Below are positions 51,852 to 64,000 of a stretch of 64,000 nucleotides of DNA, one piece after another. The stretch lies in contig CAYNID010000004.1 in assembly GCA_964397425.1 (NCBI GenBank), positions 152,980-216,979 on the forward strand, given 5' to 3'. The position numbers and the translations under genes are program-made. The DNA is from Hallerella sp964397425 (GTDB taxonomy: Bacteria > Fibrobacterota > Fibrobacteria > Fibrobacterales > Fibrobacteraceae). A model generated the notes under the pieces. That model ran no database searches, was not told the DNA's origin, and saw only the letters and a list, made by a program, of their open reading frames with translations. The stretch's first letter is position 1. The number at the start of each line of letters is the position of its first letter.

Positions 51852-54800
51852 TTATTCGTTTTCAGAGATATCCTCCGAAGCTTCGGAACCCGTATCCGGC
51901 ATTGTGAAGTCAGGACTGCCGGGCATCGAATCCCGATCGTCGGCCTGTTCAGCACGTTTGGCCGCTTCTGCTTCTGCCTCTGCATCGGCGTCAATAACAA
52001 CGACGTCGCGCAGGTGACGGGCACCCGTTCCGCAAGGAATCAAGTGACCCATGATGACGTTTTCTTTCAACCCCATCAACGGATCCACGCTGCCTTCGAT
52101 TGCTGCACGGGTAAGAATCTTGGTTGTTTCCTGGAAAGACGCTGCCGAAATGAAGCTGTCCGTCGCCAAGGAAGACTTGGTGATGCCCAAAAGCATCGGA
52201 GTTCCCTTCGCTTCGGCACGGCCTTCTTCTCTCAGCTTGTCGTTCTTCACGCGCAAGCGCGCCTTGGAAATTTCTTCATCCGGAAGCAAATCAGAATCAC
52301 CCGGGTCGGTAATTTTGATTTTGCGCATCATCTGCCGGACAATGCACTCGATGTGCTTGTCCGCGATGGCCACGCCTTGCAACCGGTAAACCGCCTGGAT
52401 TTCGTTCACCAAGTGGCGTTGCACCGCTTCGGGACCTTGAACACGGAGAATGTCGTGCGGATCCACGGAACCGTCGCAAATTTTTTGTCCACGGCTCACG
52501 CGGTCGCCTTCCAAAACGGCAAGGTGACGTCCGCGCGGGACCAGAACGCTTTGTTCTTCTTCGCCATTCTTGATGATGACTTTTTGACTGCCGCGTTCTT
52601 CGTTGCCGTATTCGACGATACCGTCAATCGGAGCGATAACGGCGACATTCTTCGGAATCCGCGCTTCGAACAATTCAGCCACCCGCGGAAGACCGCCGGT
52701 AATATCTTTCGTCTTTCCAACGGCGCGAGGCAATTTGGCGAGGATTTCTCCCGGAACAGCCATATCGCCATCATGCACAGAAAGAATCGCTCCATCCGGC
52801 AAGTAGTAAACGCCCAAACGTTCACCAGCATTGTCGATAACGTTGATCGCCGGGCGGTGCTTGCCGTGGCGGTCACTGATGACAGTCCACGTTTCCACGC
52901 CGGTCACATCGTCCTTATCGACACGGTATGTAGTATTTTCAATCAAGTCAACGAATTGAATTTTACCGCTGACATTGCTCAAAATCGGGCTGGTGTAAGG
53001 ATCCCATTCAAAGAGTTTTGCATCCTTTGTCACCGCTTGACCGTTTTCCACATACAGGAACGCGCCATAGGGGATTTGCCAACGGCCCTTGTTGATGCCC
53101 GTGGAATCGTAAATGACAAGTTCGCCCATTCGGCTCACCACGACTTTCTTTCCGTCGTGTTCGAGCGTGTTGACGTTATCCAATTCAATTTTACCATCGA
53201 CAGGCGCACTCTTTGAATTTTCCACCGTCAAACGGCTAGACGCACCACCGATGTGGAACGTACGGAGAGTCAGCTGCGTACCCGGTTCACCGATGGATTG
53301 AGCCGCGATAACGCCCACCGCTTCGCCCAAATCAACCGGACGACCCGAAGCGAGCATACGGCCATAGCACTTGGCACAAACACCGTTGCGGGCTTCGCAG
53401 GTGAGCACGGAACGCATTTTGACATGTTCAAGACCCGTTGCCGAAATCTTCGGCAAGTCGCGTTCTGTCACCAATTCACCCGCTTTCACTATCACTTCAC
53501 CAGAAACCGGGTGAACGATATCTTCGACCGGAGCGCGGCCCAAGAGACGTTCTTCAAGAGCGATGATTGTATCGTCGCCATCCTTGTAAGCGGAAACGTC
53601 GACACCCTTTTCCGTATGGCAATCTTCTTCGACGATGACCAAGTCCTGGGCGACGTCGACAAGACGGCGTGTCAAGTATCCGGCGTCAGCGGTCTTCAGA
53701 GCCGTATCCGCCAAACCTTTACGGGCACCGTGCGCGGAAATGAAGTATTCCATTTCGTTCAAGCCTTCGCGGAAGCAAGACTTAATCGGGTTTTCGATAA
53801 CTTCTTGACCACCGAGCTGCTTTGTCGGCTTTTGCATCAAACCGCGCATACCGGAGAGCTGCTTAATCTGTTCACGGCTACCACGCGCGCCAGAATCCGC
53901 CATCATGTAAACCGGGTTGAATCCATCGCGGTCATGCGAAAGGAGATCCCACTGTTTCGCGGCGACGTCGCTAGTCGTTTTGGACCAAACGTCAATAATC
54001 TGGTTATAACGTTCGCCGTCGGTAATCACGCCGTCTTCGTAAAGTTCACGGATCCGGTTCACCTTTTCCGAAGCTTCGTCGAGCATCTGCCGTTTCTCAG
54101 GCGGGATGATCATTTCAGCGATGGCCACGGACGCGCCGGAAATGGCCGCCCATTTATAACCCAAAGCCTTCAAGTCGTCGAGGTATTCGACGGTAACACG
54201 GTTACCCGTGCGGCGATAAAGGTCGTCAATGGACTTGGCAATCACTTTCTTGGAGAACGTTTCGTTGGCATAGCCCAAGGCGTTCGGGATGATTTCGTTC
54301 AAAACAATCCGGCCCATCGTCGTTTTGATGAGGGACGGTTCCTTCAGCGTCAGGAACTTGACTTTTTCACCCGCCTTCACCACGACATCGGAATTTCCGT
54401 TTTCATCGGGCATTTCCGTTGTGCAAGCGGCATCCTTTTCCAAGGCACCCATATAAATCTTGCGACCGGCGGGCAACTGGAGATAGCATTCTGCATTCAA
54501 ATCAATCACGCCGCTGGAATAAGCGCGCAACGCTTCTGCTGCATCGTAAAAGCGCATTCCCGCACCCTTGCGGTTCGGACGGGGCTTGGAAATGTAATAC
54601 AGACCAAGCACAATGTCCTGACCGGGAACAGCAATCGGCTGACCGGACGCCGGATGAAGAATGTTGTTCGAAGAGAGCATGAGCACGCGGCATTCGAGCT
54701 GCGTTTCAAACGACAGCGGAAGGTGCACAGCCATCTGGTCACCGTCAAAGTCCGCGTTGAACGCCGTACAAACTAACGGGTGAAGACGGATAGCGTTTCC

Positions 54801-56336
54801 TTCGATGAGTTTCGGATAAAACGCCTGGATGCCCAAACGGTGAAGTGTCGGAGCACGGTTCAACATCACCGGGTGGTCTTCGATAATTTCTTCGAGGATG
54901 TCCCAGACTTCGGGCTTTTCCGCATCGACAAATTTCTTGGCGGCCTTGAGCGTGTAAACCACACCATCTTCTTCCAATCTCTGGATGATGAACGGTTTGT
55001 AAAGTTCAAGAGCCATGCGCTTCGGAAGACCGCACTGGTGCATTTTGAGTTCCGGTCCGACAACGATGACGGAACGTCCGGAATAGTCGACACGCTTACC
55101 GAGAAGGTTCATACGGAAGCGGCCCTGCTTACCCTTGAGGAGTTCAGAAAGCGACTTCAGCGGACGGTTTGACCCGGCCCGACTGGTGCGACGACCGCTG
55201 TCGAACAGCTGATCCACCGCTTCCTGGAGCATTCTCTTTTCATTGCAGAGAATCACATCCGGAGCCTTGATGTCGATGAGCTTCTTCAAACGGTTGTTAC
55301 GGTTGATGACTCGGCGATAAAGTTCGTTCAAATCGGACGTTGCAAAACGGCCACCGTCCAACGGAACCAACGGGCGCAAATCCGGCGGAATCACCGGGAG
55401 CACGTCGAGAATCATCCATTCCGGCTGATTCGAAAGGTATTTCGCCTCTTTCGGATAAGCCTTGCGGAAGGCGCAGAACGCATCGAGCAAGTCGAATTCC
55501 TTGCCTTCTGTTTTCAAAGCATAGCCGCCTTTGCGTTCTCCATCTGCACCGATAACGCCGAACTTGAAGTCTTCCACTTTTTCCGCCAGACCTTTCATCC
55601 ACGGAGATTCGCTGTTTTTCTTCTTGTCCGGATTTTCGTAATAGGAGTAGAAATCGTCCATCTGGGATTTTTTGAACGCTTCCACAATTTTCAGACGCTT
55701 GATGGCTTCGTCGCGCTTGGTCTTGGATTTCGAAGCGGCTTCAACACGGAGCTCTTCCGACAGCTGGACAAAATCAACTTGGGCCAAAAGCTGTTTCAAG
55801 GCGGCGGCACCCATCTTCGCAGAGAAATGACGGCCTTCCCTTTCCAAGTCGATATACTTGTTTTCGTCAATCAACTCTTTCGGCTTCAAATCGGTATCGC
55901 CCGGATCCAACACCACATACTTTTCGTAGTAAATGATGTTGTCGAGGGATTTCGTGTCGATATCCAAAATGGCTCCAAGGACACACGGCTGATTCTTGAC
56001 GAACCAAACGTGAGCGAGCGGAATCGCAAGTTCAATGTGTCCCATCCGTTCGCGGCGAACCTTGGAATGGGTCACTTCGACACCGCAGCGGTCACAAATC
56101 ACGCCCTTAAAACGGATGCGCTTGTATTTTCCGCAGTTGCATTCCCAGTTCTTGACCGGTCCAAAGATGCGTTCGCAAAACAGACCGTCGCGTTCCGGCT
56201 TGAAAGAACGGTAATTGATCGTTTCGGGCTTGGTGACTTCACCATAAGACCATTGACGAATCAATTCAGGAGAAGCCAGGTGAATGGAAACTTCACCGTC
56301 GTTGTTTTCAGAATAATCGAAATTTTCTTCTGACAT
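51852..56336 (-). CDS. rpoC: RNA polymerase subunit beta'
   Basis: 1494 aa from ATG 56336, one base after the rpoB stop and with GGAG upstream. Zinc-binding CNCGKYKRIRFKGVICDRCG near the N-terminus, the catalytic triad in NADFDGDQMAVHL, the bridge/trigger region GARGSREQIKQLSGMRGLM, and the second zinc site in CEARNGVCAKCYGRML. The protein is about 90 residues longer than E. coli beta' (1407), with an acidic C-terminal tail (DTGSEASEDISENE). Confidence 0.98.
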   Translation of the reverse strand: MSEENFDYSENNDGEVSIHLASPELIRQWSYGEVTKPETINYRSFKPERDGLFCERIFGPVKNWECNCGKYKRIRFKGVICDRCGVEVTHSKVRRERMGHIELAIPLAHVWFVKNQPCVLGAILDIDTKSLDNIIYYEKYVVLDPGDTDLKPKELIDENKYIDLEREGRHFSAKMGAAALKQLLAQVDFVQLSEELRVEAASKSKTKRDEAIKRLKIVEAFKKSQMDDFYSYYENPDKKKNSESPWMKGLAEKVEDFKFGVIGADGERKGGYALKTEGKEFDLLDAFCAFRKAYPKEAKYLSNQPEWMILDVLPVIPPDLRPLVPLDGGRFATSDLNELYRRVINRNNRLKKLIDIKAPDVILCNEKRMLQEAVDQLFDSGRRTSRAGSNRPLKSLSELLKGKQGRFRMNLLGKRVDYSGRSVIVVGPELKMHQCGLPKRMALELYKPFIIQRLEEDGVVYTLKAAKKFVDAEKPEVWDILEEIIEDHPVMLNRAPTLHRLGIQAFYPKLIEGNAIRLHPLVCTAFNADFDGDQMAVHLPLSFETQLECRVLMLSSNNILHPASGQPIAVPGQDIVLGLYYISKPRPNRKGAGMRFYDAAEALRAYSSGVIDLNAECYLQLPAGRKIYMGALEKDAACTTEMPDENGNSDVVVKAGEKVKFLTLKEPSLIKTTMGRIVLNEIIPNALGYANETFSKKVIAKSIDDLYRRTGNRVTVEYLDDLKALGYKWAAISGASVAIAEMIIPPEKRQMLDEASEKVNRIRELYEDGVITDGERYNQIIDVWSKTTSDVAAKQWDLLSHDRDGFNPVYMMADSGARGSREQIKQLSGMRGLMQKPTKQLGGQEVIENPIKSCFREGLNEMEYFISAHGARKGLADTALKTADAGYLTRRLVDVAQDLVIVEEDCHTEKGVDVSAYKDGDDTIIALEERLLGRAPVEDIVHPVSGEVIVKAGELVTERDLPKISATGLEHVKMRSVLTCEARNGVCAKCYGRMLASGRPVDLGEAVGVIAAQSIGEPGTQLTLRTFHIGGASSRLTVENSKSAPVDGKIELDNVNTLEHDGKKVVVSRMGELVIYDSTGINKGRWQIPYGAFLYVENGQAVTKDAKLFEWDPYTSPILSNVSGKIQFVDLIENTTYRVDKDDVTGVETWTVISDRHGKHRPAINVIDNAGERLGVYYLPDGAILSVHDGDMAVPGEILAKLPRAVGKTKDITGGLPRVAELFEARIPKNVAVIAPIDGIVEYGNEERGSQKVIIKNGEEEQSVLVPRGRHLAVLEGDRVSRGQKICDGSVDPHDILRVQGPEAVQRHLVNEIQAVYRLQGVAIADKHIECIVRQMMRKIKITDPGDSDLLPDEEISKARLRVKNDKLREEGRAEAKGTPMLLGITKSSLATDSFISAASFQETTKILTRAAIEGSVDPLMGLKENVIMGHLIPCGTGARHLRDVVVIDADAEAEAEAAKRAEQADDRDSMPGSPDFTMPDTGSEASEDISENE

Positions 56337-56337
56337 A

Positions 56338-60714
<4,377 letters not shown>

Positions 60715-60750
60715 TTAAAAACCTCATCCAGTGAAAAACCTTGAACATGG

Positions 60751-60787
60751 AAAAACACCAAAAGCCTACACAGGAGTGCAGGCGTTT
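60751..60787 (-). terminator. Attenuator-like terminator between rplL and rpoB
   Basis: On the minus strand GCCTGCAC-TCCT-GTGTAGGC, flanked by AAAAC and TTTTGGTGTTTTT. Its site between rplL and rpoB matches the place where E. coli uses a partial terminator to reduce RNA polymerase expression relative to ribosomal proteins. Confidence 0.65.
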
Positions 60788-60817
60788 TGGCTTATTCGAA
60801 TTAACGAATAGAAGGCA

Positions 60818-61186
60818 TTACTTCAGAACGACCTTGGCACCAAGATCTTCGAGTTCCTTCTTCATCTTTTCAGCGTCAGCCTTCGGTGCGGCTTCCTTAA
60901 CAACGCTGTCGGCCTTTTCGACCAATTCCTTGGCTTCCTTCAAGCCGAGACCGGTAATCGCACGGACAGCCTTGAGGACGGCCATCTTGTTCGCACCGCA
61001 TTCCGCGAGAACGACGTCGAATTCAGTCTTTTCTTCAGCCGGAGCAGCTGCAGCTGCTGCAACGACAACGCCACCAGCAGCGGCTTCGATGCCGTGAGCT
61101 TCCTTGAGGTAGTCAGCCAATTGCTTGGCTTCGAGGAGGGTGAGACCCGCGATTTGATCACCAATAGCCTTGATATCTGTTGCCAT
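60818..61186 (-). CDS. rplL: Ribosomal protein L7/L12
   Basis: 122 aa from ATG 61186 (TTGGAG upstream). N-terminal dimerisation helices (IGDQIAGLTLLEAKQLADYL), an Ala-rich hinge (AAAAAPAEEKTEF), and the C-terminal factor-binding domain with VRAITGLGLKEAKELVEKA. It forms the flexible stalk that recruits elongation factors, anchored to L10 encoded just upstream. Confidence 0.98.
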   Translation of the reverse strand: MATDIKAIGDQIAGLTLLEAKQLADYLKEAHGIEAAAGGVVVAAAAAAPAEEKTEFDVVLAECGANKMAVLKAVRAITGLGLKEAKELVEKADSVVKEAAPKADAEKMKKELEDLGAKVVLK

Positions 61187-61246
61187 GATGTTTTTCTCCA
61201 ATTATTCCGTTTTGAAAAGTTGTTTGTGAGTGGTTGTGTTGAGGAA

Positions 61247-61762
61247 TTAGGCGGTAGCTCCAGCCTCTTCCTTTTCCAGTTTTTCCGTGAGAGACTTGAT
61301 CTGTCCCGCAATCGTGGAACCCGGTCCAAGAATGATTGTGACCAACTGGGCGAGCATGCCCTGACGATCGGGAATCTTGGAAAGTTCAACAATGTCGGAA
61401 CCCGGTCTAACGGCGTTATCCATGTAGATGCTCTTCGAGACGAGGAAGTCGGGATTTTCCTTGTGGAAAGCTTCGACTTCTCGAGCCGGCAAAATCGGAT
61501 CATCAGCCGGGCCAATCATGATGGATGTTGCACCGACGAGAGCCGCGTCCAGCCCTGTAATGTTCATTTTCTCGAAGACTTTCTTCAAGAGCGTGTTTTT
61601 CACAGCGACATACTTGACGCCCTTCGCCTTGAGTCCCTTACGGAGTTTGTTGTCGAGCTCGACAGGAATCTTCTCGTAATTGAGAAGAAAAATCGAAGCA
61701 GCGCCTTCAAATTCCTTGACAAGAGAATCAACTTTCTGTTGCTTTTTAACTACAGCTTTCAT
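61247..61762 (-). CDS. rplJ: Ribosomal protein L10
   Basis: 171 aa; AGGAGA precedes the ATG. The N-terminal rRNA-binding domain includes FLLNYEKIPVELDNKLRKGL and KYVAVKNTLLKKVF; the C-terminal helix that binds L7/L12 follows. Stalk base protein; with L7/L12 it is usually an autoregulator of its own operon, but no L10 leader was identified in the 10-nt gap to rplA. Confidence 0.97.
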   Translation of the reverse strand: MKAVVKKQQKVDSLVKEFEGAASIFLLNYEKIPVELDNKLRKGLKAKGVKYVAVKNTLLKKVFEKMNITGLDAALVGATSIMIGPADDPILPAREVEAFHKENPDFLVSKSIYMDNAVRPGSDIVELSKIPDRQGMLAQLVTIILGPGSTIAGQIKSLTEKLEKEEAGATA

Positions 61763-61772
61763 CGTCTATCTC

Positions 61773-62459
61773 CTACCGGGTAATGGCCAAGTCGAGCTTC
61801 AAGCTCGGCGTCATGGTTGCCGTGATGAACAAGGACTTGATGTAAGTTCCCTTCGCGGTCTGCGGCTTGTTCTTGATGACGGAATCAATCACAGCTTTCG
61901 TATTTTCTACGAGCTGCTGAGTCGCAAAAGAAAGCTTGCCGACCGGAGCGTGGATGTTCGCACCCTTGTCAACGCGATACTGAATTTTACCAGCCTTGAG
62001 TTCTTTAACGGTCTGGGCGACGTTGATAGTCACCGTTCCGGATTTCGGGCTGGGCATCAATCCACGGGGGCCGAGAACGCGAGCCACCTTGCTAATCACC
62101 GGCATCATGTCGGGAGTCGCAACGACAGCGTCAAATTCGAGCCAACCTTCTTGGATTTTTTGGACCAAGTCTGCGCCACCAACATAATCGGCACCGGCAT
62201 CTTGCGCTGCTTGGAAGTTGTTATCCTTGCAGAACACGAGCACGCGGACAGAACGTCCTGTACCATTCGGAAGCACAACCGTGCCACGGACAGCTTGATC
62301 GGAGTTTTTGGGATCGACTCCGAGGTTGAAATGGATTTCGACGGTTTGATCGAACTTCACCTCGGATTTTTTAAGAATTTCGAGCGCCTGCTCGAGACCG
62401 TACGCTTTGTTACGGTCATAAGCTTCAGCCAGTTTCTTATATTTTTTTCCTCTGAACAT
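61773..62459 (-). CDS. rplA: Ribosomal protein L1
   Basis: 228 aa. FRGKKYKKLAEAYDRNKAYG at the start, then TVEIHFNLGVDPKNSDQAVR and LGPRGLMPSPKSGTVT, the L1 signature. AGGAAAC precedes the ATG. L1 forms the E-site stalk and represses translation of its own rplK-rplA mRNA in many bacteria. Confidence 0.98.
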   Translation of the reverse strand: MFRGKKYKKLAEAYDRNKAYGLEQALEILKKSEVKFDQTVEIHFNLGVDPKNSDQAVRGTVVLPNGTGRSVRVLVFCKDNNFQAAQDAGADYVGGADLVQKIQEGWLEFDAVVATPDMMPVISKVARVLGPRGLMPSPKSGTVTINVAQTVKELKAGKIQYRVDKGANIHAPVGKLSFATQQLVENTKAVIDSVIKNKPQTAKGTYIKSLFITATMTPSLKLDLAITR

Positions 62460-62497
62460 GGTGTTTCCTGTCAGAAATAGGGTTAAGGTCAGCCTGA

Positions 62498-62923
62498 TTA
62501 GTCAACGACATCGACGCCCATCGAGCGTGCTGTGCCAACAACCATGCGCATTGCGGCTTCAATATCAACCGTATTCAAGTCAGGCATCTTCTTTTCAGCG
62601 ATTTCCTTAACTTGAGCCTTGGTGATCTTGCCGACCTTTTTACGGTTCGGTTCACCCGAGGCGGTTTCAATACCGGCAGCCTTCTTGATGAGGACTGGAA
62701 CAGGAGGAACTTTCGTGATGAAAGTGAAGCTCTTGTCGGCATAAACCGTAATGACCACGGGGATGATCATTCCCTTTTCATTTTGAGTCTGAGCATTGAA
62801 CGCCTTGCAGAATTGCATGATGTTCACACCCTTTTGACCCAGGGCAGGACCTACCGGAGGAGACGGGTTTGCCGCCCCACCGGGGATCTGAAGCTTAATA
62901 TAACCTGCAATTTTTTTTGCCAC
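62498..62923 (-). CDS. rplK: Ribosomal protein L11
   Basis: 141 aa from a GTG start with GGAG 8 nt upstream. IKLQIPGGAANPSPPVGPAL and GQKGVNIMQFCKAFNA carry the N-terminal proline-rich region that binds thiostrepton-type drugs and contacts elongation factors; GTARSMGVDVVD ends the chain. Confidence 0.98.
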   Translation of the reverse strand: MAKKIAGYIKLQIPGGAANPSPPVGPALGQKGVNIMQFCKAFNAQTQNEKGMIIPVVITVYADKSFTFITKVPPVPVLIKKAAGIETASGEPNRKKVGKITKAQVKEIAEKKMPDLNTVDIEAAMRMVVGTARSMGVDVVD

Positions 62924-62950
62924 TTTATTTCTCCGTTTCAGAAACCGACA

Positions 62951-63496
62951 TTATTCCGTAACAGGACTCACCTGATTGAAGCCCAATTCGACTGGCGTAG
63001 AGCGGCCAAAAACAGAGACCATGACCCGGAGCTTGTTCTTCTCCGAAAGGATCTCTTCGACCGTTCCAATGAATCCTTGGAATGGACCATCTTTGATGGA
63101 TACGCTGTCACCGACAATGTAGGGATTCTGGATCACATCCTGTTCGGTATCTTGAGATTCGACACCGAGCAGTCTATCGACCTCGCTCTGACGCAGAGGG
63201 ATAGGCGTCTTGTTTTGACGACTTGTCCCTCCAAAATGAGTAACACCCTGAATTGATGTTACCAGGTGCTGGGTGAGCTCGTCCAGCTCCATTTCTATAA
63301 TCAAATAAGCCGGGAAAAGCTTTTGCGTTACCGCTTTGCGTTTTCCACGGACATTTACTTGAATCGTTCTTTCCGGAATCATTATCCGGCCAAATTTTTC
63401 TTTAAGCTGTTCCCGTTCAATCAACATTTCAAGATTTTTCTTGATAGAATGTTCTTGTCCAGAAAACGTATGGACTGCGTACCACAACATAGCCAT
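62951..63496 (-). CDS. nusG: Transcription termination/antitermination factor NusG
   Basis: 181 aa. The NGN domain begins LWYAVHTFSGQEHSIKKNLE, and FPAYLIIEMELDELTQHLV is its hydrophobic core. The C-terminal KOW domain has GDSVSIKDGPFQGFIGTVEE. It binds RNA polymerase beta' and links it to Rho or ribosomes. It lies 3 nt after secE. Confidence 0.97.
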   Translation of the reverse strand: MAMLWYAVHTFSGQEHSIKKNLEMLIEREQLKEKFGRIMIPERTIQVNVRGKRKAVTQKLFPAYLIIEMELDELTQHLVTSIQGVTHFGGTSRQNKTPIPLRQSEVDRLLGVESQDTEQDVIQNPYIVGDSVSIKDGPFQGFIGTVEEILSEKNKLRVMVSVFGRSTPVELGFNQVSPVTE

Positions 63497-63499
63497 GAT

Positions 63500-63688
63500 T
63501 TACCCACGTCCCAATAGTTTATCGACTAGAACGGAAAGTCCTAAATCAATCGCAGCAATGTAGCAACCCATGATAACGCTAAAAAGCATTACAACCAAAG
63601 TAGAACCTTTCAGTTCTTCAAAAGTCGGCCAACTGACCTGTTTCATCTCTTGGACAACTTCTTTGATGTATTGCTGGATTTTGTGCAT
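63500..63688 (-). CDS. secE: Preprotein translocase subunit SecE
   Basis: 62 aa from ATG 63688 (MHKIQQYIKEVVQEMKQVSW). The EMKQVSWPTFEEL amphipathic segment is the SecE signature, followed by a single membrane helix (STLVVMLFSVIMGCYIAAID). This is the minimal one-helix form. A longer reading would run into the tRNA-Trp gene. Confidence 0.95.
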   Translation of the reverse strand: MHKIQQYIKEVVQEMKQVSWPTFEELKGSTLVVMLFSVIMGCYIAAIDLGLSVLVDKLLGRG

Positions 63689-63712
63689 ATCATGACTCCG
63701 AAGGAAAGGAAG

Positions 63713-63785
63713 CAGGTCGGGAGGGACTCGAACCCCCAACAAACGGTTTTGGAGACCGTGACTCTACCAATTGAGCTACCGACCT
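63713..63785 (-). tRNA. tRNA-Trp (anticodon CCA)
   Basis: 73 nt on the minus strand, with acceptor stem AGGTCGG/CCGACCT, discriminator G, D-arm GCTCAATTGGTAGAGT, anticodon stem-loop ACGGT-CTCCAAA-ACCGT, and T-arm GGGGG-TTCGAGT-CCCTC. CCA is not encoded. It sits between rpmG and secE, the usual place in many bacteria. Confidence 0.96.
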
Positions 63786-63795
63786 AAAGCCTTCC

Positions 63796-63948
63796 TTACT
63801 TGGTTTCCTTATGAACCGTATGTTTGCGACAGAAGCGGCAGTACTTCTTGTATTCTACGCGAGACGGATGAAGACGCTTGTTTTTGTCGCAATCATAGTT
63901 ACGCTGATGGCAAACTGTGCATTCGAGCGTAATGAGTTCTCTTGGCAT
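63796..63948 (-). CDS. rpmG: Ribosomal protein L33
   Basis: 50 aa, beginning MPRELITLECTVCHQRNYDC and ending HTVHKETK. CTVC and CRFC form the zinc-ribbon, so this is the zinc-containing (C+) form of bL33. It lies between tuf (9-nt gap) and tRNA-Trp (10-nt gap). Confidence 0.96.
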   Translation of the reverse strand: MPRELITLECTVCHQRNYDCDKNKRLHPSRVEYKKYCRFCRKHTVHKETK

Positions 63949-63957
63949 TGTGTATCC

Positions 63958-64000
63958 TTACTTGATGATTTCGGTTACGGAGCCGGCACCGACCGTGCGG
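63958..64000 (-). CDS. tuf: Elongation factor Tu, C-terminal fragment (cut by window edge)
   Basis: The last 13 codons read RTVGAGSVTEIIK then TAA, the conserved end of EF-Tu (usually RTVGAGVVTEIIE/K). The rest lies beyond the right edge. Confidence 0.9.
   Translation of the reverse strand, partial: RTVGAGSVTEIIK

Overview
The window looks like a chromosomal piece from a member of the Fibrobacterota (Fibrobacter-like). I base this on secreted proteins with poly-serine linkers, a GH30 hydrolase and a large surface protein that both end in type-A-sorting-like C-terminal domains, many small lipoproteins, and roughly balanced base composition. The assignment is an inference; no 16S gene is present.

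Layout. 1-6700: the start of an exonuclease-like gene (cut by the window edge), a Ser-rich lipoprotein, an NYN-domain protein, ahcY, and the divergent rpmH-rnpA-yidD-yidC operon. 6700-17000: almost all minus strand. It holds cysS, an intergenic block of degenerate heptamer repeats, an orphan adenine methyltransferase coupled to a GH57 protein, queA, a WYL regulator, a zinc-ribbon/BON protein and gltX. 17100-18200: a peroxide-stress unit with a PerR-box promoter, reverse rubrerythrin and a Fur/PerR repressor. 18100-32100: trmO, a secreted GH30, an FMN-binding protein, a three-repeat cysteine protein, metH, a TrmA-like methyltransferase, two lipoproteins and a large M6-like protein whose zinc-binding motif is lost. 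32100-33770: a small, AT-richer plus-strand island. It holds a frameshifted gene remnant, a toxin-44-like gene broken by an in-frame TGA, a tiny membrane ORF and a likely immunity gene. 33800-39300: an envelope lipoprotein (LolB-like), a TPR lipoprotein, a PASTA protein, a Crp/Fnr regulator and purA. 39500-45750: proteostasis genes in the order tig, clpP, clpX, lon, yggS, all minus. 45780-50820: tRNA-Leu and a Wzx/Wzy/Wzz/Wza-type polysaccharide module. 50850-64000: the information-processing block, transcribed right to left as tuf, rpmG, tRNA-Trp, secE, nusG, rplK, rplA, rplJ, rplL, rpoB, rpoC, rpsL, rpsG.

Functional links. AhcY and MetH form two steps of the methyl cycle that feeds the several SAM-dependent enzymes here (TrmO, QueA, TrmA-like, DNA methyltransferase). 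Rubrerythrin and PerR form a self-contained regulon. The polysaccharide genes have assembly and export functions but no glycosyltransferases in view.

Most notable: the broken toxin/immunity island, two heptamer arrays inside a longer duplication, an rnpA with no ATG/GTG/TTG start, an inverted repeat around the ahcY -10 box, and the catalytically dead M6-like surface protein. All family calls are from reading sequence motifs without database searches.
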